64,000 nt of DNA from Saprospiraceae bacterium (GTDB lineage Bacteria; Bacteroidota; Bacteroidia; Chitinophagales; Saprospiraceae), in NCBI GenBank assembly GCA_020629715.1, contig JAHDCU010000004.1, positions 423,338 to 487,337 of the forward strand, read 5' to 3'. A program made the translations under genes and the position numbers. Shown in pieces: positions 19,539-29,735 of the stretch (position 1 is its first letter; each line of letters begins with the position of its first letter). Below the pieces are notes generated by a model. It was given only the letters and a program-made list of their open reading frames with translations. It ran no database searches and was not told the DNA's origin.

Positions 19539-19752
19539 TTATACATTTGAGCATTCAAATGCATAACAGACGATTGATTTTCAGATAATTGTGACCAATA
19601 AAATAAATACAATTTAGTGAAAATCAATGTCTGGGTTAACATCGATGAGTCTTAGGACTATCGAAAGCGGACATATGGCAAATCATTGAAATTCAATGAT
19701 TTCGTCTACCCAAAGGGCTATCTATGCAATTCTATTGCACAGATCGGGTTAA
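19539..19752. repeat. Interspersed hairpin-chain repeat, copy A
   Basis: About 214 bp, alignable along its length with 47394-47579. It is built from inverted repeats: CATTTGA/TCAAATG near the left end; ATTGATTTTCA/TGAAAATCAAT with a loop of about 35 nt; the palindrome at 19680-19702 (AAATCATTGAA, one base, TTCAATGATTT); and TGCAAT-TCT-ATTGCA near 19725-19739 nested inside a GATC pair. An extra segment of about 34 bp (about 19641-19674), itself a hairpin, is present only in this copy. No coding frame is conserved between copies. Confidence 0.8.
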
Positions 19753-19863
19753 ATATCAAGTGACAAAGTATGAAGATGCTAAGGTGTGAAGGTCTGAACG
19801 TTTTTATCTATAAGCTATTGACAAATGGCCTTGACTATATACTTATACCTGTAGAATATGGAT

Positions 19864-19894
19864 AAAAAAAAGACCTGTGATGTCTCACAGGTCT
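19864..19894 (-). terminator. Intrinsic terminator after secG
   Basis: AGACCTGTGA (19871-19880) and TCACAGGTCT (19885-19894) form a perfect 10-bp stem; on the minus strand it is followed by eight T. It ends the miaB-to-secG operon. Confidence 0.92.
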
Positions 19895-19922
19895 CTGATA
19901 TGTTTTGAAAGTATATTTGATC

Positions 19923-20192
19923 TTATCCTTCAGAACCAAGAACAGTTCCTGAAGCACCGGCATTCATATTTACTAGGATGGCTGTAATGATACAAAGTGC
20001 AAAAAGAATGATAGCTAATACCCAAGTCAATTTCTCAATAAAATCTGTTGATCTTGCGGCTCCTAGCATTTGGTTAGCTCCTTGACCACCAAAAGTACTA
20101 TCTACTCCACCACCTTTTGGGTTTTGTATAAGTACCACGAACATTAATAATGCACAGTCTATTACTGTAAGTATGGTCATTAATGGAATCAT
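19923..20192 (-). CDS. secG: Preprotein translocase subunit SecG
   Basis: 89 residues with two membrane helices (about 4-22 and 54-75) separated by the conserved loop NPKGGG...FGGQGANQMLGAARSTDFIEK. Accessory subunit of the SecYEG channel. The start overlaps the stop of the upstream lysine-rich TPR gene by 4 bp, so translation is coupled. An intrinsic terminator follows. The position before groES is the usual one in this phylum. Confidence 0.95.
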   Translation of the reverse strand: MIPLMTILTVIDCALLMFVVLIQNPKGGGVDSTFGGQGANQMLGAARSTDFIEKLTWVLAIILFALCIITAILVNMNAGASGTVLGSEG

Positions 20193-21199
20193 AACTCTAA
20201 TTTTTGTTTGATTTTCTCAATTTCGGCTGCAAAGAAACTATTTTTTTCAGGAAATATCAAACTCAACTTCGAATACATTTCCTTAGCCTCCTCTAAATGA
20301 CCTTGAGCAACCAATAAAGCTGCTAAGGGCTCAGAGACAATATCCTCTTGTTTCTTGATACTTTTGCTGGCCAATCGATGTGCTTTATTGGTCTTTTTAG
20401 ATTTCTTTTTTCGTTTTTTACTCTTTTCACTCTTCCCATTGCCCCCTGCTTTGAGATCCTCATAGGGCTCAGTATCATCATATTGTCCTCGCAGTTCAAG
20501 GAGCCATTTTGTGTATGGCGAATTGGGATCTGCGGTGATTAAAGATTGCTTTTTATGTTTTTTCTTCTTGGACTTTTTCCTTTCCTTGTTATCAGCAGTT
20601 TTACTAGTCTTCCTGCCCTTGTCCTTAGCCTTATGTAGTTTTTGGGCCTTCTTTTTTCTATTCTTTTTAGGCTCTTTTTTCTTTGGGCCAGCTTCTATTA
20701 CTTCACCCTTTTTCCCTTTTGCTTGGCTTTTTTCTTGATCAGGTTGGTCCTTGTTTTCGATTTTCTCATCGACCTGAATGTCATTACTATGATGTTTACC
20801 GTTTCCATTCACAGCAATGGCTGAGTTTTCAATACCCAGCGCTTCTACCACTGATTCCTCTTGATCTATCGAAATCCGCTCTTGGTCTGAACTTTCGTTT
20901 ATACTATCACTCATTGGATCAGGTATTGCCAATTCCTCTTCTTGATCTGGAACTACATAAATATTGACATCTTGTAATACCTCGTAAAGCCTTCTCCTGT
21001 CATTGGTAGAGGCAGCAGCACGATAATACGGCTCCATATCATCTCTCAGTCCAAGCTGCTCACATTTCTTGGCAATGAGTAGCTTGATATTTTCTGCGGA
21101 AGGATACTGCATACTCCAATCCCTAAGGCTATCCAATGAAATTTCATTCAACCTATCGGTATTTTCTAGATAATAATGGAGCGGTTTGCGAGTACTCAT
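20189..21199 (-). CDS. Lysine-rich conserved protein with a C-terminal TPR-like unit
   Basis: 336 residues, no signal peptide or membrane segment. The N-terminal 75 residues (HYYLENTDRLNEISLDSL...) are helical; residues of about 130-275 are extremely rich in Lys (runs such as KKSKKKKHKK), likely disordered and perhaps nucleic-acid binding; the C-terminus (ALLVAQGHLEEAKEMYSKL, then FPEKNSFFAAEIEKI) is one TPR-like repeat. A protein with these ends occurs at this place between lptE and secG in many Bacteroidota. Its function is not known to me. It overlaps secG by 4 bp. Confidence 0.7.
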   Translation of the reverse strand: MSTRKPLHYYLENTDRLNEISLDSLRDWSMQYPSAENIKLLIAKKCEQLGLRDDMEPYYRAAASTNDRRRLYEVLQDVNIYVVPDQEEELAIPDPMSDSINESSDQERISIDQEESVVEALGIENSAIAVNGNGKHHSNDIQVDEKIENKDQPDQEKSQAKGKKGEVIEAGPKKKEPKKNRKKKAQKLHKAKDKGRKTSKTADNKERKKSKKKKHKKQSLITADPNSPYTKWLLELRGQYDDTEPYEDLKAGGNGKSEKSKKRKKKSKKTNKAHRLASKSIKKQEDIVSEPLAALLVAQGHLEEAKEMYSKLSLIFPEKNSFFAAEIEKIKQKLEL

Positions 21200-21255
21200 T
21201 GATACAAAAGTAGTGTTTGTATATTTAATTTTTGGTTGAAAAGTAAAAACTCAAG

Positions 21256-21756
21256 TTACCAATTGGTAAATGCTTTATTGAAAACATCCTCAGTCAACTG
21301 TTCGAAGATGCTTTCTATTAAGCCATCTTGTACAGAGCCTAGATCAGTATTACCATCATAATTTTCAAAGAAGGAGAATGAGTTATTCCAAGTATCTTCC
21401 TCGTCTCTATTATTGACATATTTTACTTTAACGCTAATTTCCAATCTATTTAGTGCCGCTAGGCTCTCAGCTGTAGGTGCCTCACTCGTTGTACGAAAGG
21501 TGATTACCGCTCCCGAAAACTCAATATCAGGATCTTGTTCGGTATAGTTAAGACTAGATTCATTTCTTATTTTTTCACGTAATGCCTCTGAAAATCTCTG
21601 ATCAATATCTCCCGGTGCATTACCCACTTTTAGTTTGAAATCATCAACATAAAATGTGCTAACGGTTGCCGGAATGGAAATACCTTTAAAACTATAGCAT
21701 GAACTTAGGCAAGCTATGCCAATACAAAAAGCAAAGTATCCTATTTTATTAATCAT
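21256..21756 (-). CDS. lptE: LptE-like LPS-assembly lipoprotein
   Basis: 166 residues with a lipobox (LSSC, Cys20) after a hydrophobic signal. The mature part begins YSFKGISIPATVSTFYVDDF and includes REKIRNESSL and a long alpha/beta domain, as in the Bacteroidota LptE family, which plugs the LptD barrel to insert LPS in the outer membrane. Its location between the sigma-54 activator and the TPR protein matches the phylum's synteny. LptD is not in the window. Confidence 0.85.
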   Translation of the reverse strand: MINKIGYFAFCIGIACLSSCYSFKGISIPATVSTFYVDDFKLKVGNAPGDIDQRFSEALREKIRNESSLNYTEQDPDIEFSGAVITFRTTSEAPTAESLAALNRLEISVKVKYVNNRDEEDTWNNSFSFFENYDGNTDLGSVQDGLIESIFEQLTEDVFNKAFTNW

Positions 21757-21790
21757 ACTCTTGGTTAAACGATCTGACTTCTAATAAAGT

Positions 21791-23080
21791 CTATTCCTCA
21801 ATCTCGTATTGCTTTATTTTACGATATAAGGTCCTCTCCGATATCCCTAGTTCTTCAGCAGCTTCTTTTCTTCTGCCTCTATATTTTTTCAAAGCCCTTT
21901 TGATAAAATCTTTCTCCATTACTTCTAGCGAAAGGCTTTCTTCTACTTCCTCGCTATTATTATAATAGTCATCATCTTCATCCAAAATAATAGGTCGATG
22001 CCTTCTGCCTTTTTGTGGAGCTTCGTATGTTGGCGAAAATGTAAAATCTGGTTCTGTGGTACTATTTTGATTTCTTGACCTTAGCCCCGTGGGCATTTCT
22101 AGCTGCGGTAGATTATCCACATTGGGCATACGTAGATCATTCATGCTGACTAACTCATAGATCAATGACTTAACATCATTAAGATCATTTTTCATATCAT
22201 AGAGAAACTTGAATAGAATCTCCCGCTCTTCAAAACTACTCCCGCCACCACTTGATCGAGAATCTTGATCTGTAAGAGCTGGCAAATTACGATCAAGTAA
22301 CTTAGGAGAAAACTCAAGTAATTGCTCTGCGCTGAGTTCTTTATTTTCTGAAAGAATAGAGATCTGCTCCACCAGATTCTTAAGTTCTCTAATATTACCA
22401 GGCCAAGAATAATTTTCTAAAACTAGTCGTGCCGTCTCATCTAATTGCAGCGTCGACATTCGATATTTTTCAGCAAAATCTACCGCAAACTTTCTAAACA
22501 AAAGGTATATATCCTCTCTTCGCTCTTTCAGAGCTGGCACATAGATCGGCACCGTATTGAGCCTATAAAATAAGTCTTCTCTAAATTTTCCTTTTTTAAT
22601 GTAAGCTTCAAGGTTGACATTAGTGGCCGCAATAACTCTTACATCAGTGCTGAGCACTTTGGATGATCCCACTCTAATATACTCACCAGACTCCAAGACA
22701 CGTAATAGATATGCTTGCGTATCCAACGGCATCTCACCTACCTCATCAAGGAAGATAGTACCACCATTTACCGTTTCAAAATATCCTTTTCGCTCACTTG
22801 TAGCCCCTGTAAAAGCTCCTTTTTCATGACCAAAAAGCTCTGAGTTGATCGTTCCTTCGGGGATAGCACCACAGTTGATGGCAATAAACTTATTATGCTT
22901 TCGCTTACTGAGTTCATGAATGATCCTGCTAAACACCTCCTTTCCTACACCACTTTCACCTTGGATCAATACGGTAAGATCAGTACTAGATACTCGATCG
23001 GCTGTACTCAGTGCTCGATCTAAACCCTGAGATCTACCGATGATCCCAAATCGTTGCTTCATGGCTTGGACACTGCTCAT
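21791..23080 (-). CDS. Sigma-54-dependent transcriptional activator (no receiver domain)
   Basis: 429 residues. The AAA+ domain starts almost at the N-terminus: Walker A GESGVGKE (41-48), the sigma-54 contact motif GAFTGA (88-93), Walker [12 protein letters not shown], and the arginine-finger region [11 protein letters not shown] Fis-type helix-turn-helix ends the protein ([20 protein letters not shown]). There is no response-regulator or GAF domain ahead of the AAA+ domain, so it is not a two-component regulator; control must come from level or a partner. A linker of about 100 residues separates AAA+ and HTH. It overlaps miaB by 4 bp, a coupling conserved in the phylum. Confidence 0.92.
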   Translation of the reverse strand: MSSVQAMKQRFGIIGRSQGLDRALSTADRVSSTDLTVLIQGESGVGKEVFSRIIHELSKRKHNKFIAINCGAIPEGTINSELFGHEKGAFTGATSERKGYFETVNGGTIFLDEVGEMPLDTQAYLLRVLESGEYIRVGSSKVLSTDVRVIAATNVNLEAYIKKGKFREDLFYRLNTVPIYVPALKERREDIYLLFRKFAVDFAEKYRMSTLQLDETARLVLENYSWPGNIRELKNLVEQISILSENKELSAEQLLEFSPKLLDRNLPALTDQDSRSSGGGSSFEEREILFKFLYDMKNDLNDVKSLIYELVSMNDLRMPNVDNLPQLEMPTGLRSRNQNSTTEPDFTFSPTYEAPQKGRRHRPIILDEDDDYYNNSEEVEESLSLEVMEKDFIKRALKKYRGRRKEAAEELGISERTLYRKIKQYEIEE

Positions 23081-24504
23081 ACAGATACAATTTTACCTTT
23101 GAGGGTTGCTTTAGTAGTATCACCTACCTTGACCATAACGTAGTCTCCTATTTTGATGCCTTCTACTTTAGGGAAAATGATCATCTTATTTTGGCTATTT
23201 CTCCCTTTATAATCCTGATCTGACTTTTTACTCGTACCCTCTACCAGTACTTCGAATGTCTTTCCTATATCATTTAGATTATGTTGATGAGACATCTCTA
23301 ACTGAAGATCTACAACCTCTTGTAATCTTCTCTTTTTAGTCTTTAGATCTATGTCATCTGGATATTTTCTGGCAGCCAAGGTACCTGGACGCTCAGAATA
23401 ATAGAACATGTATGACATCGTATATTTTGCCCATTCTATAATACTCAGTGTATCTTGATGCTCCTCTTCCGTCTCGCTACAGAATCCTGTAATAATATCA
23501 GACGAAATAGCGCAATCTGGTATCACCTCATAGATCCGCTTTACTTTGTCCATATACCACTCCCGGTCATAGGTACGATTCATCAATTTCAAGATTCGAC
23601 TATTACCTGACTGAATTGGTAAGTGAATATAATTGCAAATATTATGATGATCTCTAATCGCAAACATCACTTCATCATCTATATCTTTAGGGTGAGAAGT
23701 TGAAAATCTTACTCTTAATTTTGGATTGACCTTAGCAACATGCACCAATAGCTGAGCAAAACTTACTACCTCTTTCGTTTCTGGATTTTCCCATTTGTAT
23801 GAGTCTACGTTTTGCCCCAGTAATGTCACCTCCTTATAGCCTTGCTCCCATAGCTCTGTAGCTTCTGCTACGATAGAATAAAGATCTCGTGATCGCTCTC
23901 TTCCTCTCGTAAAAGGCACTACACAAAAGGAACACATATTGTCACAACCTCTCATGATGGATATAAAGGCAGATACTCCATTGCTATCCAGTCTTACAGG
24001 GCTAATATCTGCATAAGTTTCCTCTCTACTGAGGAGTACATTCACCCCTTTATTACCATGCTCAGCGCCTGCGATCAAACTAGGGATATCTCGGTATGCA
24101 TCTGGGCCTACCACGATATCCACCAGCTTTTCTTCTTCTAGAAATTTACTTTTAAGCCTCTCCGCCATGCATCCTAGCACTCCGATCATAGCGCCTTTAT
24201 TGGCTCTCTTCGCTTTATTAAAGATCTTGAGCCGTTTACGTACAGTATCTTCCGCTTTCTCCCGAATGGAGCAAGTATTGATTAGAAGTAAATCAGCACC
24301 ATCCATCTCTTCAGTGGGCCCATATCCTTCTTTGGTCAGTATCGAAGCAACGATCTCTGTATCTGCAAAATTCATGGCACAACCATAACTTTCGATATAG
24401 TAACGCTTGGCAAATTCTTCTTTTCGCTCCGCTAGATAGACTTCACCTTGTTTTTCTTCTCCAAGTGGAGTATTATGAGTTGCTGATTCAGCTGTTGGGT
24501 TCAT
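23077..24504 (-). CDS. miaB: tRNA-2-methylthio-N6-dimethylallyladenosine synthase MiaB
   Basis: 475 residues. It has the N-terminal UPF0004 domain ([10 protein letters not shown], later LGCMAERL), the radical-SAM core with GCDNMCSFC, and a C-terminal TRAM domain (about 405-475). The three N-terminal Cys and three radical-SAM Cys needed for the two 4Fe-4S clusters are present. It adds the methylthio group to i6A37 of tRNA. The N-terminal 35 residues are a non-conserved extension. It is the first gene of the operon running to secG; a perfect -7 element lies 31-38 bp upstream. Confidence 0.95.
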   Translation of the reverse strand: MNPTAESATHNTPLGEEKQGEVYLAERKEEFAKRYYIESYGCAMNFADTEIVASILTKEGYGPTEEMDGADLLLINTCSIREKAEDTVRKRLKIFNKAKRANKGAMIGVLGCMAERLKSKFLEEEKLVDIVVGPDAYRDIPSLIAGAEHGNKGVNVLLSREETYADISPVRLDSNGVSAFISIMRGCDNMCSFCVVPFTRGRERSRDLYSIVAEATELWEQGYKEVTLLGQNVDSYKWENPETKEVVSFAQLLVHVAKVNPKLRVRFSTSHPKDIDDEVMFAIRDHHNICNYIHLPIQSGNSRILKLMNRTYDREWYMDKVKRIYEVIPDCAISSDIITGFCSETEEEHQDTLSIIEWAKYTMSYMFYYSERPGTLAARKYPDDIDLKTKKRRLQEVVDLQLEMSHQHNLNDIGKTFEVLVEGTSKKSDQDYKGRNSQNKMIIFPKVEGIKIGDYVMVKVGDTTKATLKGKIVSV

Positions 24505-24534
24505 GAATTATAATTTTATCAATCTCCAGGCATA

Positions 24535-24542
24535 CAAAGATA
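24535..24542 (-). promoter_or_regulatory. -7 element upstream of miaB
   Basis: On the minus strand this reads TATCTTTG, a perfect TAnnTTTG. The transcript would start near 24529, about 25 nt before the ATG. No convincing TTTG lies 17-23 bp upstream. Confidence 0.5.
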
Positions 24543-24722
24543 GCTAAAGGACTTGAATAGGTGACATTATGGCAGAAAATATACTAACACTTCTACCTTT
24601 ATTCATTTACCAAGGACTATGTTAAATCGAGAATGTAAGCGTAAACTTAATTTTCGGCAGATTATTTGCAGATTAAATCATGGTTATCGCCTTTTTAATA
24701 TAGCCTTAACTAACTCTTTAAC

Positions 24723-24730
24723 TACATTTG
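24723..24730 (+). promoter_or_regulatory. -7 element upstream of the TPR-protein gene
   Basis: TACATTTG matches TAnnTTTG exactly and lies 28 bp before the ATG at 24759. The -33 region has only a TTTT tract (24692-24695), so this is a partial match. Confidence 0.5.
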
Positions 24731-24758
24731 CGTCTTAATAGAAAATCAAACTGAGAAC

Positions 24759-25796
24759 ATGAGAATTCTATTCTTCCTATTTACTCTTATGGGTATAAGC
24801 TCACAACTAGTTGCGCAAAACTGGGAGGAAGAGATTGGATTTCTATATACCAAAGGAGAATATCTCATGCAAACAAATCGCTATGATGAAGCTGTCAAGC
24901 AACTCTCTCTAGTCATAAATAAAAATCAGTCCTACAAGGATGCTCTCTATTTGAGGGCTCTATCCAAATATAATCTACGCTCGTATAAAGGAGTCAAAAA
25001 AGACTTACTTCTAGCTATGGATATTAAAGGTCTAGAAGGTAATCTTGTCGAACTCATGGGATTGACTGAATATGAGCTCGGAGAATATGATAAAGCGCTG
25101 AAAAATCTTGGTATCGCAGAAGTATTATCTCCTGATAATCATGACGTCAAGGTAGTATTAGGTCAGATATATCAAAAGCAAGGAAAATACTCTCAAGCCT
25201 GTCACAAGTGGTCGGATGCCTTTAAGTATGGTTCTAGAAAAGCAAGATCACTTATGGTAAAGCACTGTGATGCAGGAGTAGGTAATGCCACCGAGGATGA
25301 CATCGCTTATGAAGATGAAGAAAAAGACTATTTTGGCGGTGACCGCACAGAAAAAGTAGACTCAGCCATACGTGTAAATACCGGTACAAGGGATTATACT
25401 TATGATGAAGAGCTCGATGAGCCTAGTTCAAATGAAGAAGCTGAACCTTCATATGAGGAAGACAACGAAGGTGGTATTATAGAAGATACCGACGTCAATG
25501 AAATAGAAATTGATGAAGATCTTTCTCTGTCTTTATATGGAAATGGTCTTGGTAATCGTAAAATACTAGATCAACCCAGCATCCTTATCCTATCGGATAT
25601 CTCAGGAAAAGTGACTATCAAAGTATGTGTCAATAAAGGAGGACGTATAGAATCTGCAGTGCTTGACGAAGAACGATCCACCATTGATAAGCAAAGCCTA
25701 ATATCGCTAGCACTGAGAAAATCAAAGCAATTTTGGTTTGCAAAATCCAATAAGGAGCAATGTGGGTTAATAGTATTTAATATTAAAGGGAGCTAA
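24759..25796 (+). CDS. Exported TPR-repeat protein
   Basis: 345 residues with a signal peptide (cleavage near LVAQ). About four TPR units follow (for example EYLMQTNRYDEAVKQLSL and GEYDKALKNLGIAEVL), to about residue 165. Then comes an acidic, low-complexity linker (about 180-260), then a C-terminal domain (about 275-345) with KVTIKVCVNKGGRIESAVLD, which resembles the end of TonB-like or AgmX/PglI C-terminal domains. Probably a periplasmic scaffold. It is monocistronic, divergent from miaB. No specific function can be given. Confidence 0.75.
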   Translation: MRILFFLFTLMGISSQLVAQNWEEEIGFLYTKGEYLMQTNRYDEAVKQLSLVINKNQSYKDALYLRALSKYNLRSYKGVKKDLLLAMDIKGLEGNLVELMGLTEYELGEYDKALKNLGIAEVLSPDNHDVKVVLGQIYQKQGKYSQACHKWSDAFKYGSRKARSLMVKHCDAGVGNATEDDIAYEDEEKDYFGGDRTEKVDSAIRVNTGTRDYTYDEELDEPSSNEEAEPSYEEDNEGGIIEDTDVNEIEIDEDLSLSLYGNGLGNRKILDQPSILILSDISGKVTIKVCVNKGGRIESAVLDEERSTIDKQSLISLALRKSKQFWFAKSNKEQCGLIVFNIKGS

Positions 25797-25890
25797 AGCA
25801 GTTTAGAGTTGAAGGTTTGAGGTTTAGTACTTTAAACTGGGCTAAGGCGATTCTTTTTAATAATATTAGCTGAAATTTTCAAATTGATCT

Positions 25891-26487
25891 ATGATTATCG
25901 ATACTACAAAGCTTAGTAAAAAAGAAAATTATCGTTTGCTAACAAACTTTGTGATCCCTAGACCTATAGCGTGGATATCCACCCGTGGTCAAGATGGCAT
26001 AGCCAACCTAGCTCCTTATTCTTTCCATAACGTCGCAAGTACTGATCCACCGGCTGTGATGTTTGTAACTGATCAACCTGAAGGCGTAGAAAAAGATACT
26101 TTACGCAATGTGCTTGACACCGAAGAATTTGTAGTAAACCATGTGAGCATGGATTTGGCTAAAGCCATGAAGGTAACGGCTGGTAGATTTGAATCTCATA
26201 TCAATGAATTTGAAGAAGCGGGAATCGAAATGGCGGATTGTGATATTGTAAAAGCGCCAAGAGTCGCTGCAAGTATAGCAAGCATGGAGTGTAAACTGAT
26301 ACATCAGTGGACACCACAAAATGCTAAAGAGCGAGAAACCACCATGATCATTGGAGAAGTATTAAGAATACATATACGAGATGGCATACTTGACGATGAA
26401 CTAAAAGCTGACTTTGATCAAATGCATAGTGTAGGTAGGCTTGGTGGCAGAGGCTATACCAGTATAGATCCTATGTTTGAGTTGTAA
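25891..26487 (+). CDS. Flavin reductase-like FMN-binding protein
   Basis: 198 residues with the split-barrel flavin reductase fold: RPIAWISTRG near residue 26, NLAPYSFHNVASTDPP (the FMN-binding loop) near 45, and GEVLRIHIRDGIL near 158. This is the DIM6/NTAB-type branch, which binds FMN and serves as reductase or oxidoreductase on unknown substrates. It stands alone between the TPR protein and the exporter operon. The substrate cannot be told. Confidence 0.88.
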   Translation: MIIDTTKLSKKENYRLLTNFVIPRPIAWISTRGQDGIANLAPYSFHNVASTDPPAVMFVTDQPEGVEKDTLRNVLDTEEFVVNHVSMDLAKAMKVTAGRFESHINEFEEAGIEMADCDIVKAPRVAASIASMECKLIHQWTPQNAKERETTMIIGEVLRIHIRDGILDDELKADFDQMHSVGRLGGRGYTSIDPMFEL

Positions 26488-26580
26488 GAAATTACTTTCC
26501 TATAATTTCATCGAAGAAAACGCCGCTTCAATCTATTAAGCAACTTAATTGCTACTTATTGCAATATATTGGGAATCCCT

Positions 26581-27246
26581 ATGATAACCATTAGAAATCT
26601 GCATAAGTCGTATAAGACTGAGTACAATAGTCTTCATGTCCTCAAAGGACTCAATCTCGAAATCAAAGAAGGAGAATTTGTATCCATTATGGGTTCTTCA
26701 GGGTCTGGCAAGTCAACTCTGCTCAATATACTTGGGATTCTAGACGAATATGATGAAGGAGAGTATCTACTAGATCAAAATTTAATAAAAAATCTGAGCC
26801 AAACAGATGCTGCTAACTATCGCAATCATCTTTTAGGTTTTGTTTTTCAATCATTCAATCTTTTAGCTTTTAAAACCGCTAAAGAGAATGTAGCACTACC
26901 ATTATATTACCAAAAAGTAGATCGAGAAAAAAGACAGAAACTGGCAGTAGAATACTTAGATCAAGTAGGACTTGCAGACTGGGCCAACCACTACCCTAAT
27001 CAGATGTCGGGTGGCCAGCAGCAGCGAGTTGCTATTGCTAGAGCACTTATTTCTGATCCTAAACTGATATTAGCAGACGAACCCACTGGGGCACTAGATA
27101 CCAAGACTTCGCATGAGGTCATGGATATCTTCAAACGAGTCAATAGCGAAGGTAAAACTGTAGTCATCGTCACCCATGAAAATGATATTGCTGAACAAAC
27201 AGATCGAGTCATAAGACTTCGTGATGGTCATATAGAATCTTCATAG
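26581..27246 (+). CDS. MacB-type ABC transporter ATP-binding protein
   Basis: The start is set at the ATG 26581 (MITIRNLHKSYKT); the frame also reaches a TTG four codons earlier. It is a single ABC domain of 221 residues: Walker A GSSGSGKST, Q-loop FVFQSFNLL, signature MSGGQQQR, Walker B LILADEPTGALD, and H-loop VIVTHE. This is the LolD/MacB branch, which powers mechanotransmission rather than channel transport. It begins a four-gene unit with two permeases (1-bp gaps) and a membrane fusion protein. Confidence 0.93.
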   Translation: MITIRNLHKSYKTEYNSLHVLKGLNLEIKEGEFVSIMGSSGSGKSTLLNILGILDEYDEGEYLLDQNLIKNLSQTDAANYRNHLLGFVFQSFNLLAFKTAKENVALPLYYQKVDREKRQKLAVEYLDQVGLADWANHYPNQMSGGQQQRVAIARALISDPKLILADEPTGALDTKTSHEVMDIFKRVNSEGKTVVIVTHENDIAEQTDRVIRLRDGHIESS

Positions 27247-27247
27247 T

Positions 27248-28483
27248 ATGGCTTGGGTAGATGTAGATAAATGGCACGAAATCTTCAATTCGATCAGAAG
27301 ACATAAGCTTCGTACAGCCTTGACCGCTTTCGGAGTAGCTTGGGGTATTTTTATGCTTGTACTCTTGCTTGGCGCTATCAATGGCTTACAAAACAGCTTT
27401 GAATACGACTTTAGAGATGATGCCATCAATAGCATTTGGCTATACAGAGGCACTACTTCTCTGGATTATAACGGGCTAAATAAGGGCCGGCGAATTCAAT
27501 TTGATAATAGTGATTATGAGTATTTACAGGACGCTTTTCCAGAAATAGAAGATCTATCCGGTAGGTTTTATATCTCTAGCAGCGAACTCGTCAAATACAA
27601 AAAAAATGTACTTTCCTTGAATACTCGATCGGTTCACCCTGGGCATAAGATTTTAGAAAATACAGATATAATAAATGGTCGATATCTTAATCAAAACGAC
27701 CTCGATGAATATCGAAAAGTTGCCGTAATAGGAAAGATTGCTAAAAAACAACTCTTTGGAGATGATGAAGAAGCTATAGGGAAAGAAATACAAATTGGTC
27801 AGATAGTATATAAGGTCATAGGTGTATTTTACGATACCGGCGGTGAAAATGAGATGAAAAACATCTATATCCCTATCACTACAGCGCAGAGAATCTATGC
27901 GGACGGTAGTCGTATACATCAATTGATGATATCTGGTGGCGATCTGAGTATAGATCAAATGGCACAATTGGAAGATAAAATTAGAGTCGGCATGGCCCAG
28001 CGCAAACAGTTTGACCCTGCCGACAGAAGAGCACTACGCATCAATAATCTCGCCAAGGAGTTCGAGCAATTTTCTAGCCTATTCAAAGCATTTGGTGCTA
28101 TTACTTGGATTGTGGGTATATTTTCTATCATCGCCGGTGTCATAGGAGTAAGCAATATTATGCTCATCATCGTCAAGGATAGAACCAAAGAAATCGGTAT
28201 CCGAAAAGCAATCGGGGCCACTCCCAGGTCAATTGTAGCCATGATCCTACAAGAGAGCATCTTCATCACCGGAATGGCGGGATATATGGGGATGATCGCA
28301 GGGATCGGGATTATTGCATTAGCATCAGGTGTAGAGTCTGATTTTTTTCGGCATCCTCAAGTTGATTTGGGGATCGTAGTCTCTGCCACTTTGGTATTAG
28401 TTTTTGCAGGTGGACTTGCTGGATTACTTCCTGCTATCAAAGCTGCCCGTATCAATCCTGTAACCGCCATAAAATCAGAATAA
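27248..28483 (+). CDS. MacB/FtsX-type ABC permease (first)
   Basis: 411 residues: one N-terminal membrane helix (about 25-45, AFGVAWGIFMLVLLLGAINGL), a periplasmic domain of about 230 residues, then three helices at the C-terminus with the FtsX motif RTKEIGIRKAIGATPRSIVAMILQES. This is the MacB topology without the fused ATPase. It starts one base after the ATPase gene and is a paralogue of the next gene, so the exporter is a heterodimer. Confidence 0.9.
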   Translation: MAWVDVDKWHEIFNSIRRHKLRTALTAFGVAWGIFMLVLLLGAINGLQNSFEYDFRDDAINSIWLYRGTTSLDYNGLNKGRRIQFDNSDYEYLQDAFPEIEDLSGRFYISSSELVKYKKNVLSLNTRSVHPGHKILENTDIINGRYLNQNDLDEYRKVAVIGKIAKKQLFGDDEEAIGKEIQIGQIVYKVIGVFYDTGGENEMKNIYIPITTAQRIYADGSRIHQLMISGGDLSIDQMAQLEDKIRVGMAQRKQFDPADRRALRINNLAKEFEQFSSLFKAFGAITWIVGIFSIIAGVIGVSNIMLIIVKDRTKEIGIRKAIGATPRSIVAMILQESIFITGMAGYMGMIAGIGIIALASGVESDFFRHPQVDLGIVVSATLVLVFAGGLAGLLPAIKAARINPVTAIKSE

Positions 28484-28484
28484 T

Positions 28485-29735
28485 ATGATTGATAGAGATA
28501 CATGGCAAGAGATATTTTCTACGATTAAGAAGAATAAACTTCGTACTGGGCTTACGGCGCTTGGTGTCTTCTGGGGGATCTTTATGTTAGTCTTTTTACT
28601 TGGAATGGGTGATGGATTAGAAACTGGTGTTTTTAGAAATTTTGGAGCTGGTGCCAAAAATATCATGTACGTATGGAGTTGGAAAACCTCAGAACCCTAT
28701 AAAGGCATGAAACCAGGCCGATATATTAGTCTAAAACTAGATGATGTAGAGACCATTAAAAACGATGTATCTGGTATAGGTAAAGTTGCTCCTCGCTACT
28801 ACCTGGGAGAACGCCCTACTTATTACAAACAGATCAATGGCTCTTATGAAGTACGTGGTCAAACTCGAGAATCTAAAGAAATCGACGGATACTTGATGGA
28901 AGAAGGTAGGTACATTAATCAAAAAGATATTGATGAAAATCGTAAAGTAGCGGTGATTGGCTTGACTGTAAAAGAAGAACTGTTTGGAGAAAAATCTGCT
29001 ATAGGTAAACGAATAAGAGTATCGAATATCGACTTTCAGGTCGTTGGTGTATTCTCAACTCCGAGTCTACAAGAATGGGATCTAGAAGATCTTAAAGCCA
29101 TTACGCTGCCTATCACCACCTTATATAAAAGTTTTGGCATTGAAAATGATAGAGTAAGCAATCTAGTAGTATCGGCTGCTCAAGGCATACAGGTATCACA
29201 AATAGAAGATCAAGTAAGAGCTTCTCTCAGAAAAAAGCATCGAGTAGCCCCTAATGATGATACCGCCATTGGTGGATTCAATCTAGAGGCAGAGTTTAAA
29301 AGTGTCCAAAATTTATTTTTCGGAATCAAGTGTCTTCTTTGGTTTGTAGGAGTGGGCACATTGATCGCGGGAATTGTAGGCGTAAGTAACATTATGCTGA
29401 TCACCGTTAAAGAAAGGACAAAAGAAATCGGAATCCGAAAAGCACTAGGAGCTTCGCCTAATTCGATTGTGAAGATGATCTTGACAGAATCCGTATTCAT
29501 CACGACCATCGCTGGATATCTAGGAATGATGGCTGGTACCTTTATCATTATAGGCATCAATTACCTTATGATAAGCCAGGGCATTGAAAATGAAAACTTC
29601 TATGACCCTAAAGTCAATCTAACCATTGCGATTAGTGCTCTTGTCTTTTTGATTACATCAGGTACACTTGCTGGATTGATTCCTGCTCTACAAGCGTCAC
29701 GAGTCAATCCTGTAATAGCATTAAAAGATGAATGA
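28485..29735 (+). CDS. MacB/FtsX-type ABC permease (second)
   Basis: 416 residues with the same layout as the preceding gene: N-terminal helix (about 22-40), periplasmic domain, and three C-terminal helices with RTKEIGIRKALGASPNSIVKMILTES. The opening W-x-EIFSTIKKNKLRT-x-LTALGV-x-WGIFML is shared with the first permease (W-x-EIFNSIRRHKLRTALTAFGVAWGIFML), showing an old tandem duplication. One base separates the two genes. Together they would form the membrane part of a tripartite exporter. Confidence 0.9.
   Translation: MIDRDTWQEIFSTIKKNKLRTGLTALGVFWGIFMLVFLLGMGDGLETGVFRNFGAGAKNIMYVWSWKTSEPYKGMKPGRYISLKLDDVETIKNDVSGIGKVAPRYYLGERPTYYKQINGSYEVRGQTRESKEIDGYLMEEGRYINQKDIDENRKVAVIGLTVKEELFGEKSAIGKRIRVSNIDFQVVGVFSTPSLQEWDLEDLKAITLPITTLYKSFGIENDRVSNLVVSAAQGIQVSQIEDQVRASLRKKHRVAPNDDTAIGGFNLEAEFKSVQNLFFGIKCLLWFVGVGTLIAGIVGVSNIMLITVKERTKEIGIRKALGASPNSIVKMILTESVFITTIAGYLGMMAGTFIIIGINYLMISQGIENENFYDPKVNLTIAISALVFLITSGTLAGLIPALQASRVNPVIALKDE

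Larger units (their letters stand above)
19364..19922. other. 559-bp intergenic gap between secG and groES
   Basis: Contains the groES upstream region (about 19364-19530), one copy of an interspersed hairpin-chain repeat (19539-19752), an unremarkable AT-rich stretch, and the secG terminator (19864-19894). No open frame with coding character was seen on either strand. Confidence 0.7.

Noticed and set aside
19541..19752. The hairpin-rich segment as a tRNA or tRNA-like gene
   Set aside because: The nested stem near 19715-19748 suggests a cloverleaf at first sight, but there is no acceptor stem, T-loop consensus (GTTCRA) or anticodon arm of proper size.
20348..20967. Plus-strand Phe/Leu-rich frames in the secG region
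   Set aside because: They are opposite the Lys-rich segment of the TPR-like protein; AAA/AAG codons read as TTT/CTT on the other strand explain the hydrophobic look.
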